From: Oscillospiraceae bacterium
Lineage (GTDB): Bacteria; Bacillota; Clostridia; Oscillospirales; CAG-382
Length of the DNA stretch: 64,000 nt
NCBI GenBank assembly: GCA_015064485.1
Contig: SVSD01000004.1
Location: 1 to 64,000, forward strand
Direction of reading: 5' to 3'
A model generated the notes under the pieces. That model saw only the letters and a list, made by a program, of their open reading frames with translations. It searched no databases and was not told the DNA's origin. A program made the position numbers and the translations under genes. This document shows, in pieces, positions 35,506 through 46,371 of this stretch. Numbering within the stretch: the first letter of the stretch is position 1; the number at the start of each line of letters is the position of its first letter.

Positions 35506-36690
35506 ATGAAAGAATTTGAACTCAAATACGGCTGTAACCCCAATCAGAAGCCTTCTAAAATATATATGGCTGACGGAAGCGAGCTTCCCATCGAAATTCT
35601 CAACGGAAGACCCGGCTATATAAACTTCCTTGATGCTTTCAATTCATATCAGCTTGTTGCTGAACTCAAAAAAGCCTTTGGAATTCCTGCCGCTGCATCC
35701 TTTAAGCATGTTTCTCCCGCCGGTGCGGCAATCGGACTTCCCCTTTCCGAAAGCCTTAAAAAAGCTGTCTTTGCCGACGACATCGAAGGTCTTGACGAAT
35801 CACCCCTTGCATGTGCTTATGCAAGAGCAAGAGGAACAGACAGAATGTGCTCTTTTGGTGACTGGGTTGCTCTTTCCGATATCTGCGACAAGACAACCGC
35901 TCTTCTTTTGAAGCGAGAAGTTTCCGACGGTGTTATCGCTCCCGGTTACACAGACGAGGCTCTTGAAATATTAAAAGGAAAGAAAAAAGGCGGTTATAAT
36001 ATCGTAAAGATCGATCCTTGTTATATACCCGCTTCGCAGGAAACAAAACAGGTTTACGGTATCACATTTGAACAAGGCAGAAACAATTTTGAAATCAACA
36101 AAGAACTTCTTTCAAATATAGTAACCGCAAACAAGGAAATTCCGGAGGAAGCAATCCGCGACCTTATAATTTCTCTTATCACACTCAAATATACTCAGTC
36201 AAACTCTGTTTGCTACGCATACGACGGTCAGGCAATCGGCGTCGGTGCAGGTCAGCAATCCAGAATCCACTGTACAAGACTTGCAGGAACAAAGGCTGAT
36301 ACATGGCTTCTCCGCCAGCACGAAAAAGTGCTTTCCCTTCCTTTCCTTCCCTCTCTCGGCAGAGCTGACAGAGATAATGTTATCGACGGCTACATCAACA
36401 AAAACGAAGAAGATGTGTGTGCAGAAGGCATCTGGCAGAAGTATTTCACAGAAAAGCCCGAAAAACTCACAGACGAAGAAGCAAAGAAGTATCTTTCTTC
36501 CTTTAAAAATGTATCCCTCGGTTCTGATGCTTTCTTCCCCTTCGGCGACAATGTTGAAAGAGCTCATATGAGCGGTGTCGGATATATCGCACAGCCCGGA
36601 GGCTCGATAAGAGACGATCTTGTAATCGAAGCTTGTGATAAATACGGAATTGCAATGGCATTTACCGGTATGCGTTTGTTCCACCACTGA
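35506..36690 (+). CDS. Stand-alone AICAR transformylase (PurH C-terminal half equivalent)
   Basis: The 394-aa protein corresponds to the transformylase half of PurH only: ASFKHVSPAGAAIGLPL with the catalytic Lys-His, KYTQSNSVCYAYDGQAIGVG, GAGQQSRIHCTRLAG, SDAFFPFGDNVERA and QPGGSIRDDLVIEACD are all recognisable. There is no IMP cyclohydrolase domain. It formylates AICAR using 10-formyl-THF; the preceding PurO-like protein completes the pathway. Some literature names such proteins PurV. AGAGG precedes the ATG. Confidence 0.9.
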   Translation: MKEFELKYGCNPNQKPSKIYMADGSELPIEILNGRPGYINFLDAFNSYQLVAELKKAFGIPAAASFKHVSPAGAAIGLPLSESLKKAVFADDIEGLDESPLACAYARARGTDRMCSFGDWVALSDICDKTTALLLKREVSDGVIAPGYTDEALEILKGKKKGGYNIVKIDPCYIPASQETKQVYGITFEQGRNNFEINKELLSNIVTANKEIPEEAIRDLIISLITLKYTQSNSVCYAYDGQAIGVGAGQQSRIHCTRLAGTKADTWLLRQHEKVLSLPFLPSLGRADRDNVIDGYINKNEEDVCAEGIWQKYFTEKPEKLTDEEAKKYLSSFKNVSLGSDAFFPFGDNVERAHMSGVGYIAQPGGSIRDDLVIEACDKYGIAMAFTGMRLFHH

Positions 36691-36710
36691 AAAAACAAGG
36701 AGACCACCGA

Positions 36711-37991
36711 ATGAAAATAATGGTAGTCGGCGGTGGCGGCCGTGAACACGCCATAATTAAATCCCTTAAGAAAAATAAAGATGTCGAAGAAATCTTTGCT
36801 CTTCCCGGAAACGGCGGTATTGCAAAAGACGCAACTTGTGTTAATATCGGTGCTAAGGATATCGAAGGCATCGCAAGATTCGCAAAAGAAAACAATATTG
36901 ATTTTGCGGTCGTAGCACCCGATGATCCGCTTGTACTCGGAGCAGTAGACGAGCTCAAAAAGCTCGGCATCCCCTGTTTCGGTCCCGAAAAGAAAGCTGC
37001 AATCATCGAAGGCAGTAAGGTTTTCTCTAAAAACCTTATGAAGAAATACGGTATTCCCACAGCTCAGTACGAAGTGTTTGACAATGCCGCAGACGCTTTA
37101 AAATACCTTGAAACAGCTCCGATTCCCACAGTTATCAAAGCTGACGGACTTGCACTCGGCAAGGGTGTTATAATTGCTATGACACGCGAAGAAGCATATG
37201 ATGCTGTTCATTCTATGATGGAAGACAAGGTGTTCGGCGACAGCGGTAACAATATCGTTATCGAAGAATTCCTCGAAGGCCCCGAAGTTTCCGTCCTTTC
37301 TTTCACAGACGGAAAGACCGTCGTTCCTATGATCTCTTCTATGGACCACAAGCGGGCTTGTGATAACGACGAGGGTCTCAATACGGGCGGTATGGGAACA
37401 ATTGCTCCCAACCCCTATTACACAAAAGAAATCGCCGAAGAATGTATGGAAAAGATTTTCCTTCCTACAATTGATGCGATGAATAAAGAAGGAAGAACCT
37501 TCTCGGGATGCCTATATTTCGGTCTTATGCTGACAAAGGCAGGTCCCAAGGTTATCGAATACAACTGCCGTTTCGGAGATCCCGAAACTCAGGTCGTACT
37601 CCCTCTTCTCGAAAGCGATCTTTTTACAGTTATGAAGGCAGTATCAGAAGAAAAGCTTGCTGAAACCGAAGTTAAGTTTTCTGAAGGTGCGGCTTGCTGC
37701 GTAGTTATGGCATCAAACGGATACCCCGCAAAATACGAAACAGGCTTTGAAATAACTTTACCCGAAAAGTACGAAGAACACGAAGAAGTTTATGTTGCAG
37801 GTGCAAAGCTTTGCGACGGAAAGCTTCTTACCGCAGGCGGCCGAGTGCTTGGTGCGGTTGCAAAATCGGATGATCTTAAAACCGCTATCAAAAAGGCTTA
37901 CGCTCTTACGGAAAAAATAAATTATGCAAATGCATATTGCAGAAAAGATATCGGCAAGAAAGCCCTTGCCGTTTACAACAAGGAGAACTGA
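36711..37991 (+). CDS. purD: Phosphoribosylamine-glycine ligase
   Basis: The 426-aa ATP-grasp enzyme makes GAR from phosphoribosylamine and glycine. Motifs are VVGGGGREHAII, ALPGNGGIAKDA, FGPEKKAAIIEGSKVFSKNLM, KADGLALGKGVIIA, VIEEFLEGPEVSVLSF and EYNCRFGDPETQVVLPLL. Its substrate is the product of the PurF reaction. AAGGAGA precedes the ATG and the stop is 2 bases before purL. Confidence 0.97.
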   Translation: MKIMVVGGGGREHAIIKSLKKNKDVEEIFALPGNGGIAKDATCVNIGAKDIEGIARFAKENNIDFAVVAPDDPLVLGAVDELKKLGIPCFGPEKKAAIIEGSKVFSKNLMKKYGIPTAQYEVFDNAADALKYLETAPIPTVIKADGLALGKGVIIAMTREEAYDAVHSMMEDKVFGDSGNNIVIEEFLEGPEVSVLSFTDGKTVVPMISSMDHKRACDNDEGLNTGGMGTIAPNPYYTKEIAEECMEKIFLPTIDAMNKEGRTFSGCLYFGLMLTKAGPKVIEYNCRFGDPETQVVLPLLESDLFTVMKAVSEEKLAETEVKFSEGAACCVVMASNGYPAKYETGFEITLPEKYEEHEEVYVAGAKLCDGKLLTAGGRVLGAVAKSDDLKTAIKKAYALTEKINYANAYCRKDIGKKALAVYNKEN

Positions 37992-37993
37992 AA

Positions 37994-40900
37994 ATGGTTT
38001 ACAGAGTATATGTTGAAAAGAAGCCTCAGCTTGCAAACGATGCAAAATCGCTTCTTTCGGATATCAGACTTCTTCTCGGTATCGAAAATCTCAAAAACCT
38101 TCGCCTTATCAACAGATATGATGTTGAAAATATCGACGAAGAACTTTTTGACTACGCCGTAAAGACTGTTTTTTCCGAGCCTCAGCTCGACAACACATCG
38201 GCAAATCTTAAAATTTCCGACGGAGAGAAAGTTTTTGCTGTCGAATACCTGCCCGGTCAGTTTGACCAGAGAGCCGACTCTGCGGCTCAGTGTATTCAGA
38301 TTATTTCCTGCAAGGAAAGACCGACAGTAAGAAGTGCAAAGGTTTACATTCTTGAAGGAGATCTTTCTGATGAAGAAATTTTGAAAATCAAGAAATATGT
38401 TATAAACCCGGTTGAAAGCCGCGAAGCTTCTCTTGAAGAATACAAAACATTAAAAGCTGACTATGCTCTTCCCGAAACCGTTGAAGTTTTGAACGGTTTT
38501 GTTGAAATGGACGAAGCGGCGCTTGACGAATTTCTGAAGTCAAGAGGTCTTGCTATGGATCTTGACGACCTTAAATTCTGTCAGTCGTATTTCCGCTCGG
38601 AAAAGAGAGACCCCACTATCACCGAAATCAAGATGATAGATACATACTGGTCTGACCATTGCCGTCATACAACTTTCCTCACAACTATCGACAGTGTGGA
38701 ATTTGAAGACGAACTTTTGAAATCAGCATACGAAAGATATGTCAATACAAGAAAAGAACTCGGCAGAACAAAGCCCATAAATCTTATGGATATTGCAACT
38801 CTTGCCGTTCGTCATCTTAAAAAAGCAGGTCTTCTTGATAAACTTGACGAGTCGGAAGAAATCAATGCTTGTACAGTTAAGATGAAGGTCGAGATCGACG
38901 GTGTTGACGAAGACTGGCTCCTTCTTTTCAAGAACGAAACTCACAATCACCCAACTGAGATCGAGCCCTTCGGCGGTGCTGCTACCTGTATCGGCGGTGC
39001 TATACGAGATCCTCTTTCCGGCCGTGCATATGTTTATTCCGCAATGCGTGTAACAGGTGCGGCTGACCCGTTAAAGCCTGTTTCCGAAACAATCCCCGGA
39101 AAGCTTCCCCAAAGAAAGATCGTTACAACAGCAGCGGCAGGTTATTCATCCTACGGTAACCAGATCGGTCTTGCAACAGGCCTTGTTGACGAAATATACC
39201 ACGAAGGATATGCGGCAAAGCGTCTTGAAATAGGCGCAGTCGTAGCTGCGGCTCCGGCTAAAAATGTTCGCCGTGAAAGACCCGAACCCGGAGATATAAT
39301 TATCCTTCTCGGAGGAAGAACAGGAAGAGACGGTTGCGGCGGTGCGACAGGTTCTTCCAAATCTCACAGCGTATCTTCTCTTGAATCCTGCGGTGCAGAA
39401 GTACAGAAAGGTAATGCTCCTGAGGAGAGAAAGCTTCAAAGACTTTTCAGAAATGAAAAGGCTTCCCGTCTTATCAAGCGTTGTAATGACTTTGGTGCAG
39501 GCGGCGTATCTGTTGCGATCGGTGAGCTTGCCGACGGTCTTAAGGTTGACCTTAATGCAGTTCCCAAGAAATATGACGGCCTTGACGGTACTGAACTTGC
39601 AATAAGCGAATCCCAGGAAAGAATGGCTGTTGTTGTTGAAAAGGACGATGTTGAAACATTTAAAGCTCTTGCAGACAAAGAAAATCTTGAAGCTACAGTT
39701 GTATCGGAAGTTACAGAAGAAGCCCGTCTTGTTATGCATTGGAACGGCACTGTAATCGTTGATATCAGCCGTGAATTCTTAAATTCAAACGGCGCTGAAA
39801 AGCATATTAATATAGCTCCCGCAAAACCCGAGTGTTACGAAAAGAAAGTTGACGGTAGCTTTACGAAAAACTATCTTGAACTTGCCTCCGACCTTAACAT
39901 CTGCTCAAAGAGAGGTCTTTCCGAGCGTTTTGACTCCACAATCGGTGCAGGAACTGTTCTTGCTCCCTTCGGCGGCAAGAATCAGCTCACACCTTCTCAG
40001 GTTATGGCAAACAAGATATCTGTTGAAGACAGAGATGCTAAAGACTGTTCTGTTATGGCATACGGCTTCAACCCCTTCATTTCCGAAAAGAGCCCCTATC
40101 ACGGAGCCTATCTTGCAGTAGTCGAATCCGTATCGAAGCTTATTGCGTCGGGTATGGATTTTGAAGATGTATATCTTACATTCCAGGAATATTTTGAAAA
40201 GCCCTTAAAGGACGGCAAACGCTGGGGCAAACCCTTGGCGGCACTTCTCGGTGCATTCTCGGCACAGATGGATTTCGGTATCGGTTCCATCGGCGGTAAA
40301 GATTCTATGAGCGGAAGCTTTGAAAAGCTTGATGTTCCTCCTACACTTGTTTCTTTTGCAGTTACAACAGGCAAAATCGCCCGCGTTATTTCAAACGATT
40401 TCAAGGCAGCAGGACATAAAGTTGTTCTTATCGCCCCCGAATATACAAAAGACAATCTTCCCTGTCCGGAATCCCAGAAGAAAGTTTATGAAACCGTTGC
40501 TTCTCTTATTAAGGAAGGCAAAGCCGTTTCCGCATATACTCCCACAATCGGCGGTATTGCTGAGGGCGTTATGAAGATGTGCTTCGGTAATGATATCGGC
40601 TTTAAGTATGCTGACATTTCCGTTTCTGACATTTTCGCATATAATTACGGTGCATTCATTCTCGAACTTTCCGGCGATTTCGATATTGAAAATGCAAAAC
40701 TTATCGGTTACACAACCGATGACAATATGATTTCTTTTGCAGACGAAAAGATTGAGCTTTCAAAGCTTCTTACAGCTTACGAAGACAAGCTCGAACCTAT
40801 CTTCTCCTGCAATATTCCTTATGACGAAGCACCCATTGAAAAGCTTGATTATAAAGCACGCGAACGAGTTTCCGCAACAGTTAAATGTGCAAAGCCCAAA

Positions 40901-41689
40901 GTTCTTATTCCCGTATTCCCCGGTACAAACTGCGAATACGATACAGCAAAGGCTCTCGCATTTGCCGGTGCAGAACCCGAGATCTTCGTTATCCGCAACC
41001 TTACCTCTGAGGCAATTTCCGCATCTGTTGCAGAATTTGCAAAGAAAACAGCCGATTCTCAGATGATATTCATCCCCGGCGGTTTCTCCGGCGGTGACGA
41101 ACCGGACGGTTCGGGTAAGTTTATTACAGCATTCTTCCGCAACGCAGAAATCAAAGATGCTGTACACGATATGCTTGATAACCGAGGCGGACTTATGTGC
41201 GGTATCTGTAACGGATTCCAGGCTCTTATAAAGCTCGGTCTTGTTCCTTACGGAAAGATTATTGATACCGACGAAAACTGCCCCACACTTACTTATAACA
41301 TCATCGGACGCCATCAGTCGAGAATTGTAAGAACAAGAATTGCTTCTAACAAATCTCCCTGGCTTGCAGAAACTTCAGTCGGCGACATTTACTCTGTTCC
41401 GATCTCTCACGGTGAAGGCAGATTTATTGCTGATGAAGCTCTTATCAGGAAGCTTGCCGCCAACGGACAGATCGCAACACAGTATGTCGATATGAACGGT
41501 GAACCTACTGCCGACATCCGTTGCAATCCCAACGGCTCTGACTTTGCTATTGAAGGTATAACCTCTCCCGACGGAAGAGTGTTTGGCAAGATGGGTCATT
41601 CCGAGCGTGTCGGATGCGGCCTTTACAAGAATGTTCCCGGCAATTATGATATCGGTATGTTCCGTTCCGCTGTAAAATTCTTTAAATAA
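37994..41689 (+). CDS. purL: Phosphoribosylformylglycinamidine synthase, single chain with glutaminase
   Basis: The start is ATG 37994 (1231 aa), 8 bases after AAGGAG in the end of purD. It is the fused Firmicute form (streptococcal/clostridial clade, ~1240 aa), with an N-terminal PurS-like segment ([19 protein letters not shown]), two ATP-binding PurM-like halves ([38 protein letters not shown]) and a C-terminal class I glutaminase with [18 protein letters not shown] (nucleophile Cys), ISHGEGRF and a late Glu. This enzyme keeps an intact glutaminase, unlike PurF in the same operon. Confidence 0.96.
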   Translation: MVYRVYVEKKPQLANDAKSLLSDIRLLLGIENLKNLRLINRYDVENIDEELFDYAVKTVFSEPQLDNTSANLKISDGEKVFAVEYLPGQFDQRADSAAQCIQIISCKERPTVRSAKVYILEGDLSDEEILKIKKYVINPVESREASLEEYKTLKADYALPETVEVLNGFVEMDEAALDEFLKSRGLAMDLDDLKFCQSYFRSEKRDPTITEIKMIDTYWSDHCRHTTFLTTIDSVEFEDELLKSAYERYVNTRKELGRTKPINLMDIATLAVRHLKKAGLLDKLDESEEINACTVKMKVEIDGVDEDWLLLFKNETHNHPTEIEPFGGAATCIGGAIRDPLSGRAYVYSAMRVTGAADPLKPVSETIPGKLPQRKIVTTAAAGYSSYGNQIGLATGLVDEIYHEGYAAKRLEIGAVVAAAPAKNVRRERPEPGDIIILLGGRTGRDGCGGATGSSKSHSVSSLESCGAEVQKGNAPEERKLQRLFRNEKASRLIKRCNDFGAGGVSVAIGELADGLKVDLNAVPKKYDGLDGTELAISESQERMAVVVEKDDVETFKALADKENLEATVVSEVTEEARLVMHWNGTVIVDISREFLNSNGAEKHINIAPAKPECYEKKVDGSFTKNYLELASDLNICSKRGLSERFDSTIGAGTVLAPFGGKNQLTPSQVMANKISVEDRDAKDCSVMAYGFNPFISEKSPYHGAYLAVVESVSKLIASGMDFEDVYLTFQEYFEKPLKDGKRWGKPLAALLGAFSAQMDFGIGSIGGKDSMSGSFEKLDVPPTLVSFAVTTGKIARVISNDFKAAGHKVVLIAPEYTKDNLPCPESQKKVYETVASLIKEGKAVSAYTPTIGGIAEGVMKMCFGNDIGFKYADISVSDIFAYNYGAFILELSGDFDIENAKLIGYTTDDNMISFADEKIELSKLLTAYEDKLEPIFSCNIPYDEAPIEKLDYKARERVSATVKCAKPKVLIPVFPGTNCEYDTAKALAFAGAEPEIFVIRNLTSEAISASVAEFAKKTADSQMIFIPGGFSGGDEPDGSGKFITAFFRNAEIKDAVHDMLDNRGGLMCGICNGFQALIKLGLVPYGKIIDTDENCPTLTYNIIGRHQSRIVRTRIASNKSPWLAETSVGDIYSVPISHGEGRFIADEALIRKLAANGQIATQYVDMNGEPTADIRCNPNGSDFAIEGITSPDGRVFGKMGHSERVGCGLYKNVPGNYDIGMFRSAVKFFK

Positions 41690-41702
41690 TAAGGAGTGCA
41701 CC

Positions 41703-43382
41703 ATGGCTTATTTGAGTGATATAGAAATTGCACAAAGTGTAGAAATGAAACCCATTTCCGAAATCGCAAAAAAAGCAGGAGTAGACGAAAAATACCTCGA
41801 ACACTACGGAAAATACAAGGCAAAGATCGATCTTTCACTTTTGAAGGATAAGGCTGATAAGCCCGACGGAAAGCTTGTTTTGGTTACTGCTATCACACCA
41901 ACTCCCGCAGGCGAAGGAAAGACAACTACAACAATCGGTCTTGCAGACGGTATGTCAAGACTCGGTAAAAATGTTACCGTTGCCCTTCGTGAACCCTCTC
42001 TTGGTCCTGTTTTCGGTATTAAGGGCGGTGCTGCCGGCGGCGGATATGCTCAGGTCGTCCCTATGGAAGATATCAATCTTCATTTCACAGGCGACTTCCA
42101 CGCAATAGGTGCTGCAAACAACCTTCTTGCGGCAATGCTTGATAATCACATCCAGCAAGGCAACCTTCTCGGAATCGATCCGAGAAAGATAACCTGGAAG
42201 CGTTGTGTCGATATGAACGACAGACAATTGAGAAATGTTATCGACGGTCTTGGCGGCAAGCCCAACGGTATGCCCCGTGAGGACGGATTTGATATAACTG
42301 TCGCATCCGAAATTATGGCTGTTTTGTGTCTTGCTTCCTCAATCACAGACCTCAAGGAAAGACTTTCCCGCATTATCGTCGGTTATACATACGACGACAA
42401 GCCCGTAACTTGTAAGGATATAAAGGCACAAGGTGCGATGACTGCTCTTTTGAAAGATGCGATCAAGCCAAACCTTGTTCAGACACTTGAAGGCACTCCT
42501 GCGTTTGTTCACGGCGGTCCTTTTGCAAATATTGCTCACGGATGCAATTCCGTAATCGCAACAAAAACCGCTCTTAAGATGGGTGATTATGCAATCACAG
42601 AAGCAGGCTTCGGTGCAGATCTCGGTGCTGAAAAGTTCCTTGATATAAAATGCCGTATGGCAGGTCTTACTCCGTCTGCTGTCGTTGTTGTTGCAACAGT
42701 CCGCGCCCTTAAGATGCACGGAGGTCTTGCAAAGACAGAACTTGCAGAAGAAAACCTTGAAGCACTTGAAAAAGGTATTCCCAATCTTCTCCGTCATGTT
42801 TCAAATATCAAGGATGTATATAAGCTTCCTTGTGTTGTAGCAGTAAACCGTTTCCCCACAGATACAGACAACGAAATTTCCTTCATAATTGAAAAATGCA
42901 AGGAACTCGGCGTTAATGTGGTTCTTTCCACAGTCTGGGCTGACGGCGGACGCGGCGGTGAAGAGCTTGCAAAAGAAGTTATCCGTCTTTGCGAAGAAGA
43001 AAAGGGCGATTTTACATACGCTTATGAACTTGACGGCACAATCGAAGAAAAGATCGAAGCAGTCGTTAAAAAGGTATACGGCGGCGACGGTATTTCTGTT
43101 CTTCCTGCCGCTAAAAAGCAGATTGCAACCCTTTCTTCTCTCGGTTTCGGAAACTGCCCCGTATGTATGGCAAAAACCCAGTATTCTTTCTCTGATGACC
43201 AGACAAAGCTGGGTGCTCCCGAAAACTTCACAGTTACAATCAAAAATGTTAAGATCTCGGCAGGTGCAGGATTTATCGTAGTCCTTACAGGCGATATTAT
43301 GACAATGCCCGGTCTTCCCAAGTCCCCTGCTGCAGAACGCATTGATGTGGATGAAAACGGAAAGATAACCGGTCTTTTCTGA
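41703..43382 (+). CDS. fhs: Formate-tetrahydrofolate ligase
   Basis: The 559-aa enzyme makes 10-formyl-THF from formate, THF and ATP. It has the P-loop [70 protein letters not shown] and a late [15 protein letters not shown]. It serves acetogens and other anaerobes that use formate for one-carbon units. It is the last gene of the purine operon, 13 bases after purL, and feeds PurN and the AICAR transformylase. AAGGAG precedes the ATG. Confidence 0.97.
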   Translation: MAYLSDIEIAQSVEMKPISEIAKKAGVDEKYLEHYGKYKAKIDLSLLKDKADKPDGKLVLVTAITPTPAGEGKTTTTIGLADGMSRLGKNVTVALREPSLGPVFGIKGGAAGGGYAQVVPMEDINLHFTGDFHAIGAANNLLAAMLDNHIQQGNLLGIDPRKITWKRCVDMNDRQLRNVIDGLGGKPNGMPREDGFDITVASEIMAVLCLASSITDLKERLSRIIVGYTYDDKPVTCKDIKAQGAMTALLKDAIKPNLVQTLEGTPAFVHGGPFANIAHGCNSVIATKTALKMGDYAITEAGFGADLGAEKFLDIKCRMAGLTPSAVVVVATVRALKMHGGLAKTELAEENLEALEKGIPNLLRHVSNIKDVYKLPCVVAVNRFPTDTDNEISFIIEKCKELGVNVVLSTVWADGGRGGEELAKEVIRLCEEEKGDFTYAYELDGTIEEKIEAVVKKVYGGDGISVLPAAKKQIATLSSLGFGNCPVCMAKTQYSFSDDQTKLGAPENFTVTIKNVKISAGAGFIVVLTGDIMTMPGLPKSPAAERIDVDENGKITGLF

Positions 43383-43390
43383 TTAATACT

Positions 43391-43427
43391 AAAACAACCC
43401 GAATGAGTCATCTTTCGGGTTGTTTTC
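43391..43427 (+). terminator. Terminator of the purine operon
   Basis: AAAACAACCCGAA and TTCGGGTTGTTTT form a 13-bp stem, ending in T-rich sequence. A second small hairpin (ACCCGC/GCGGGT, 43449-43467) lies just downstream. Confidence 0.85.
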
Positions 43428-43481
43428 TTTGTTCAACAATAAATATCCACCCGCTATGCGTGCGGGTTTCGTATTACAAAA

Positions 43482-43511
43482 AAAAGACGGATGAAAATTC
43501 ATCCGTCTTTT
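43482..43511. terminator. Terminator downstream of nhaC-like gene
   Basis: AAAAGACGGATGAA and TTCATCCGTCTTTT form a near-perfect stem 14 bases after the - strand stop. A tracts on one side and T tracts on the other allow use in both directions. Confidence 0.8.
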
Positions 43512-43524
43512 AAATTATACCAGC

Positions 43525-45501
43525 TTATGCTTTTTTCTTACCGAGAATAAGCTTCAAAACAAGGATTGTAGCAATCATAACAATAATGCTTACGGGAAGC
43601 ATAAGATACCATGTAGCAAACGAAGCGGACTGTGCCACAAAGCCTGCTGCGATATAGCATACAAACGAAACTGCGGCTGTTGTAAGCGCATAGGGAAGCT
43701 GTGTGGAAACATGGTTGATATGGTTAGACTGAGAGCCTGCCGACGCCATAATTGTAGTATCTGATATAGGCGAACAGTGGTCACCGCAAACCGCACCTGC
43801 CATACAAGCAGAAATTGCAATAATGCTGATTTCGTTGTCGATAGAACCGCCGAATACTGCAAGAACGATAGGGATAAGAATACCGAATGTACCCCAAGAT
43901 GTTCCTGTCGCAAAAGAAAGACCAACTGCGATAAGGAATACGATGGCGGGAATAAGCGGTATAAAGCTTACTGCGTAATTTCTTACGAATTCTGCGATAA
44001 ATATTTTAGCACCAAGGCTGTCTGTCATTGTCTTGAGTGTCCAAGCACAAGCAAGAATCATAATAGCGGGAACCATTGCCTTGAAGCCTTCGGGAATAGC
44101 TTCCATACATTTCTTGAATGTAAGAACTCTTCTGCAAAGGAAGTAGATCACAGAGAAAATAAGACCGCCGAATGAGCCGAGTACAAGACCGACAGAAGCG
44201 TCAGCGCTCGAGAACGCACCTATAAAGTCCATATTGGCATCTCCGCCAAAGAATCCGCCCGAGTAAAGAAGACCGAGTATACAGCCTGCAATAAGAACAA
44301 GAACGGGAGCGATAAGATCCCAAACGATGCCCTTCTTTTCTGTATCTGCTTCTTCGACAGCCTTGAACATTTCAGCATCGGCAGACGAGAAAAGATCTCC
44401 GTTTTCAGCATTGATCTCATGTTTTCTCATAGAACCGAAATCGAATTTTGTAGCAACAATCACAAACATCATAGTGATTGTCAAAAGCGCATAGAAATTA
44501 TAAGGAATTGCACGAAGGAAGAGTTCAAATCCACCGATCTGTTCTTCCGAAACAAAACCCGCAACTGCCGCCGCCCACGAAGAAACGGGAGCAATAATAC
44601 AGATAGGAGCCGCTGTAGAGTCGATTATGTAAGCAAGTTTAGCGCGGGAAACCTTGAATTTATCGGTTACAGGGCGCATAACCGAACCTACTGTAAGGCA
44701 GTTGAAATAGTCATCAACAAAGATAAGCATACCGAGAATAATTGTAGCAATCTGTGCACCTACCTTTGACTTGATATGGGTTGTTGCCCATCTTCCGAAT
44801 GCAGCAGAACCGCCCGACTGGTTCATAAGTACAACGATTGCACCGAGAACGATAAGGAAGATGATAATACCGATATTATAACTGTCTGCAACAGAAGCAA
44901 CAAAACCATTTGTGAATGCATGGTCAAGTGTTCCTGTAAAGTTAAAGTTGGAGTAAAGAAGAGCGCCCGAAATAATACCGATGAAAAGGGAAGAATAAAC
45001 TTCTTTTGTTATAAGTGCAAGACCTATCGCAATAACAGGAGGCAAAAGAGCAAACCATGTGTTAAAGTATTTTACATCCTGTCTTTTTACTGCTATTGCT
45101 TTTTCAAGATTTTCGTCGAACTGTTCGCTCTCCAAAAGATCTGTGTAGCTGTCAACATACCAAAGGCCGATTTCTTTATAGTTTTCGGCATATGCAGCAT
45201 TTTCATCATATTCGCCAACGGCTGCAAGAAAAGCATTTGCCACATCCGAAGCATTATCCGCATCGGGATCAAAAGCTTCTTCGCCCGAAAGATAAGGAGC
45301 CGCAATATTGTCGGCAGATACTTCGGTTTCAGCATTTACTGCTTCTTCTGTTGCCGCTTCGCTAACAACAAACTCGTTATCGCCGATTTCAAAGGCTTCG
45401 TCAGCAAAAGCGGGAATAAGAGCACTCATCAAAGCACAAATAAGGAATGATGCAAGTGCTATCGCCCACATTTTGCGCGAGCGTGTCTTGTTTGAAAACA
45501 T
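43525..45501 (-). CDS. NhaC-family Na+/H+ antiporter with secreted acidic N-terminal extension
   Basis: The start is ATG 45501 (658 aa) after GGAGGAA; the track's extra 22 residues lack an RBS. About 12 membrane helices carry NhaC-type motifs such as MLIFVDDYFNCLTVGSVMRPV, STAAPICIIAPVSSWAA, GLSFATGTSWGTFGI and GDHCSPISDTTIMAS. Before the first transporter helix there is a signal-peptide-like segment (AIALASFLICALMSALIPAFADEA) and ~100 acidic residues (EEAVNAETEVSADNIA...), so an extracytoplasmic domain seems to be present. Such an extension is not usual for NhaC. Expected role is sodium/proton (or related carboxylate) exchange. Confidence 0.88.
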   Translation of the reverse strand: MFSNKTRSRKMWAIALASFLICALMSALIPAFADEAFEIGDNEFVVSEAATEEAVNAETEVSADNIAAPYLSGEEAFDPDADNASDVANAFLAAVGEYDENAAYAENYKEIGLWYVDSYTDLLESEQFDENLEKAIAVKRQDVKYFNTWFALLPPVIAIGLALITKEVYSSLFIGIISGALLYSNFNFTGTLDHAFTNGFVASVADSYNIGIIIFLIVLGAIVVLMNQSGGSAAFGRWATTHIKSKVGAQIATIILGMLIFVDDYFNCLTVGSVMRPVTDKFKVSRAKLAYIIDSTAAPICIIAPVSSWAAAVAGFVSEEQIGGFELFLRAIPYNFYALLTITMMFVIVATKFDFGSMRKHEINAENGDLFSSADAEMFKAVEEADTEKKGIVWDLIAPVLVLIAGCILGLLYSGGFFGGDANMDFIGAFSSADASVGLVLGSFGGLIFSVIYFLCRRVLTFKKCMEAIPEGFKAMVPAIMILACAWTLKTMTDSLGAKIFIAEFVRNYAVSFIPLIPAIVFLIAVGLSFATGTSWGTFGILIPIVLAVFGGSIDNEISIIAISACMAGAVCGDHCSPISDTTIMASAGSQSNHINHVSTQLPYALTTAAVSFVCYIAAGFVAQSASFATWYLMLPVSIIVMIATILVLKLILGKKKA

Positions 45502-45575
45502 ATCTGTTCCTCCGTAAAATATATTTTGGAAAACAGAAACCGCACCATTGATATGATGCGTTTCCATTCATATAA

Positions 45576-45604
45576 ATAATACCACATAAGCTATATATTG
45601 TCAA
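45576..45604 (-). promoter_or_regulatory. SigA-type promoter of the antiporter gene
   Basis: On the - strand TTGACA, 17 bases and TATTAT, about 75 bases ahead of the start codon. Confidence 0.75.
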
Positions 45605-45709
45605 GAATTTTGTCGGTTTTACGCAAAAATATCTGCTATTTCCCAAAATATTTTATACAGTAAGTATAAATCCTTATATAATATATTATTATCTTGCATA
45701 AATATAACA

Positions 45710-45737
45710 AATCCGGAAGATTAAACTTCCGGATTTT
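45710..45737. terminator. Terminator after the GNAT gene
   Basis: AATCCGGAAG and CTTCCGGATT form a 10-bp perfect stem. It sits 17 bases after the - strand GNAT stop, and A/T tracts flank both sides. The rest of the 45568-45753 gap is AT-rich with only the antiporter promoter. Confidence 0.75.
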
Positions 45738-45753
45738 TAAATCAAAATAATAT

Positions 45754-46350
45754 TTATCTTTCTCTTATAATCTTTTCTGCCATTCTGAAAAGAGAGTTCA
45801 TTTCGTCTTTATCAAGCTCTGTTATGGGGATGATATCCTTGGGAGCTGATATATAGCTTTCAATAAGAGATTTTTCAAGTATCTTTACATCATGCCAGTC
45901 CCCGAGCTTATATCCTGCGTTATGAAGATGCCCCGCCTCAATAAATCCGAAGGCATTATGGAAAGCAAGAGATTTTTCATTCGGTACTGTAATTCTTGCA
46001 AAAGCCGTGCAAAAGCCCTGCTTTTTAAGAAGCTCTATAAGTGCATAATATAAAGCCGAGGCGATATTGCATCTCTGATAATCTTCCTTTATATACACGG
46101 AAACCTCTGCGGCCCAAATGTATGCTTCCCTTTTTGAAAACTCATGAGCATAAGCATACCCTGCTATCATCCCGTCTTTTTCACAAATAAGCCAGGGGTA
46201 TTTATTGATAACGGTATTTACCCTTCTTTTCATTTCGTAAGTTCTCGGAACTTCGCACTCAAATGTTACCGAAGAATGGGTTACATACGGGGTGTAGATT
46301 TCCAACATACCGAAAACATCATTTTCATTTGCAAGTCTTATATTAAACAT
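45754..46350 (-). CDS. GNAT-family N-acetyltransferase, PAT-like
   Basis: The 198-aa protein resembles the phosphinothricin/methionine-sulfone type of GNAT: IRLANENDVFGMLEIYTPYVTHSSVTFE, AGYAYAHEFSKREAY, SVYIKEDYQRCNIASALYYALIE (acetyl-CoA loop variant) and ITVPNEKSLAFHNAFGFIEAGHL. A ~25-residue C-terminal helical tail follows the domain. The natural substrate is unknown. It begins 21 bases after the AEC permease gene and is probably in its operon. GGAAGG precedes the start. Confidence 0.85.
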   Translation of the reverse strand: MFNIRLANENDVFGMLEIYTPYVTHSSVTFECEVPRTYEMKRRVNTVINKYPWLICEKDGMIAGYAYAHEFSKREAYIWAAEVSVYIKEDYQRCNIASALYYALIELLKKQGFCTAFARITVPNEKSLAFHNAFGFIEAGHLHNAGYKLGDWHDVKILEKSLIESYISAPKDIIPITELDKDEMNSLFRMAEKIIRER

Positions 46351-46371
46351 TTTACCTTCCTATCTGATTTT

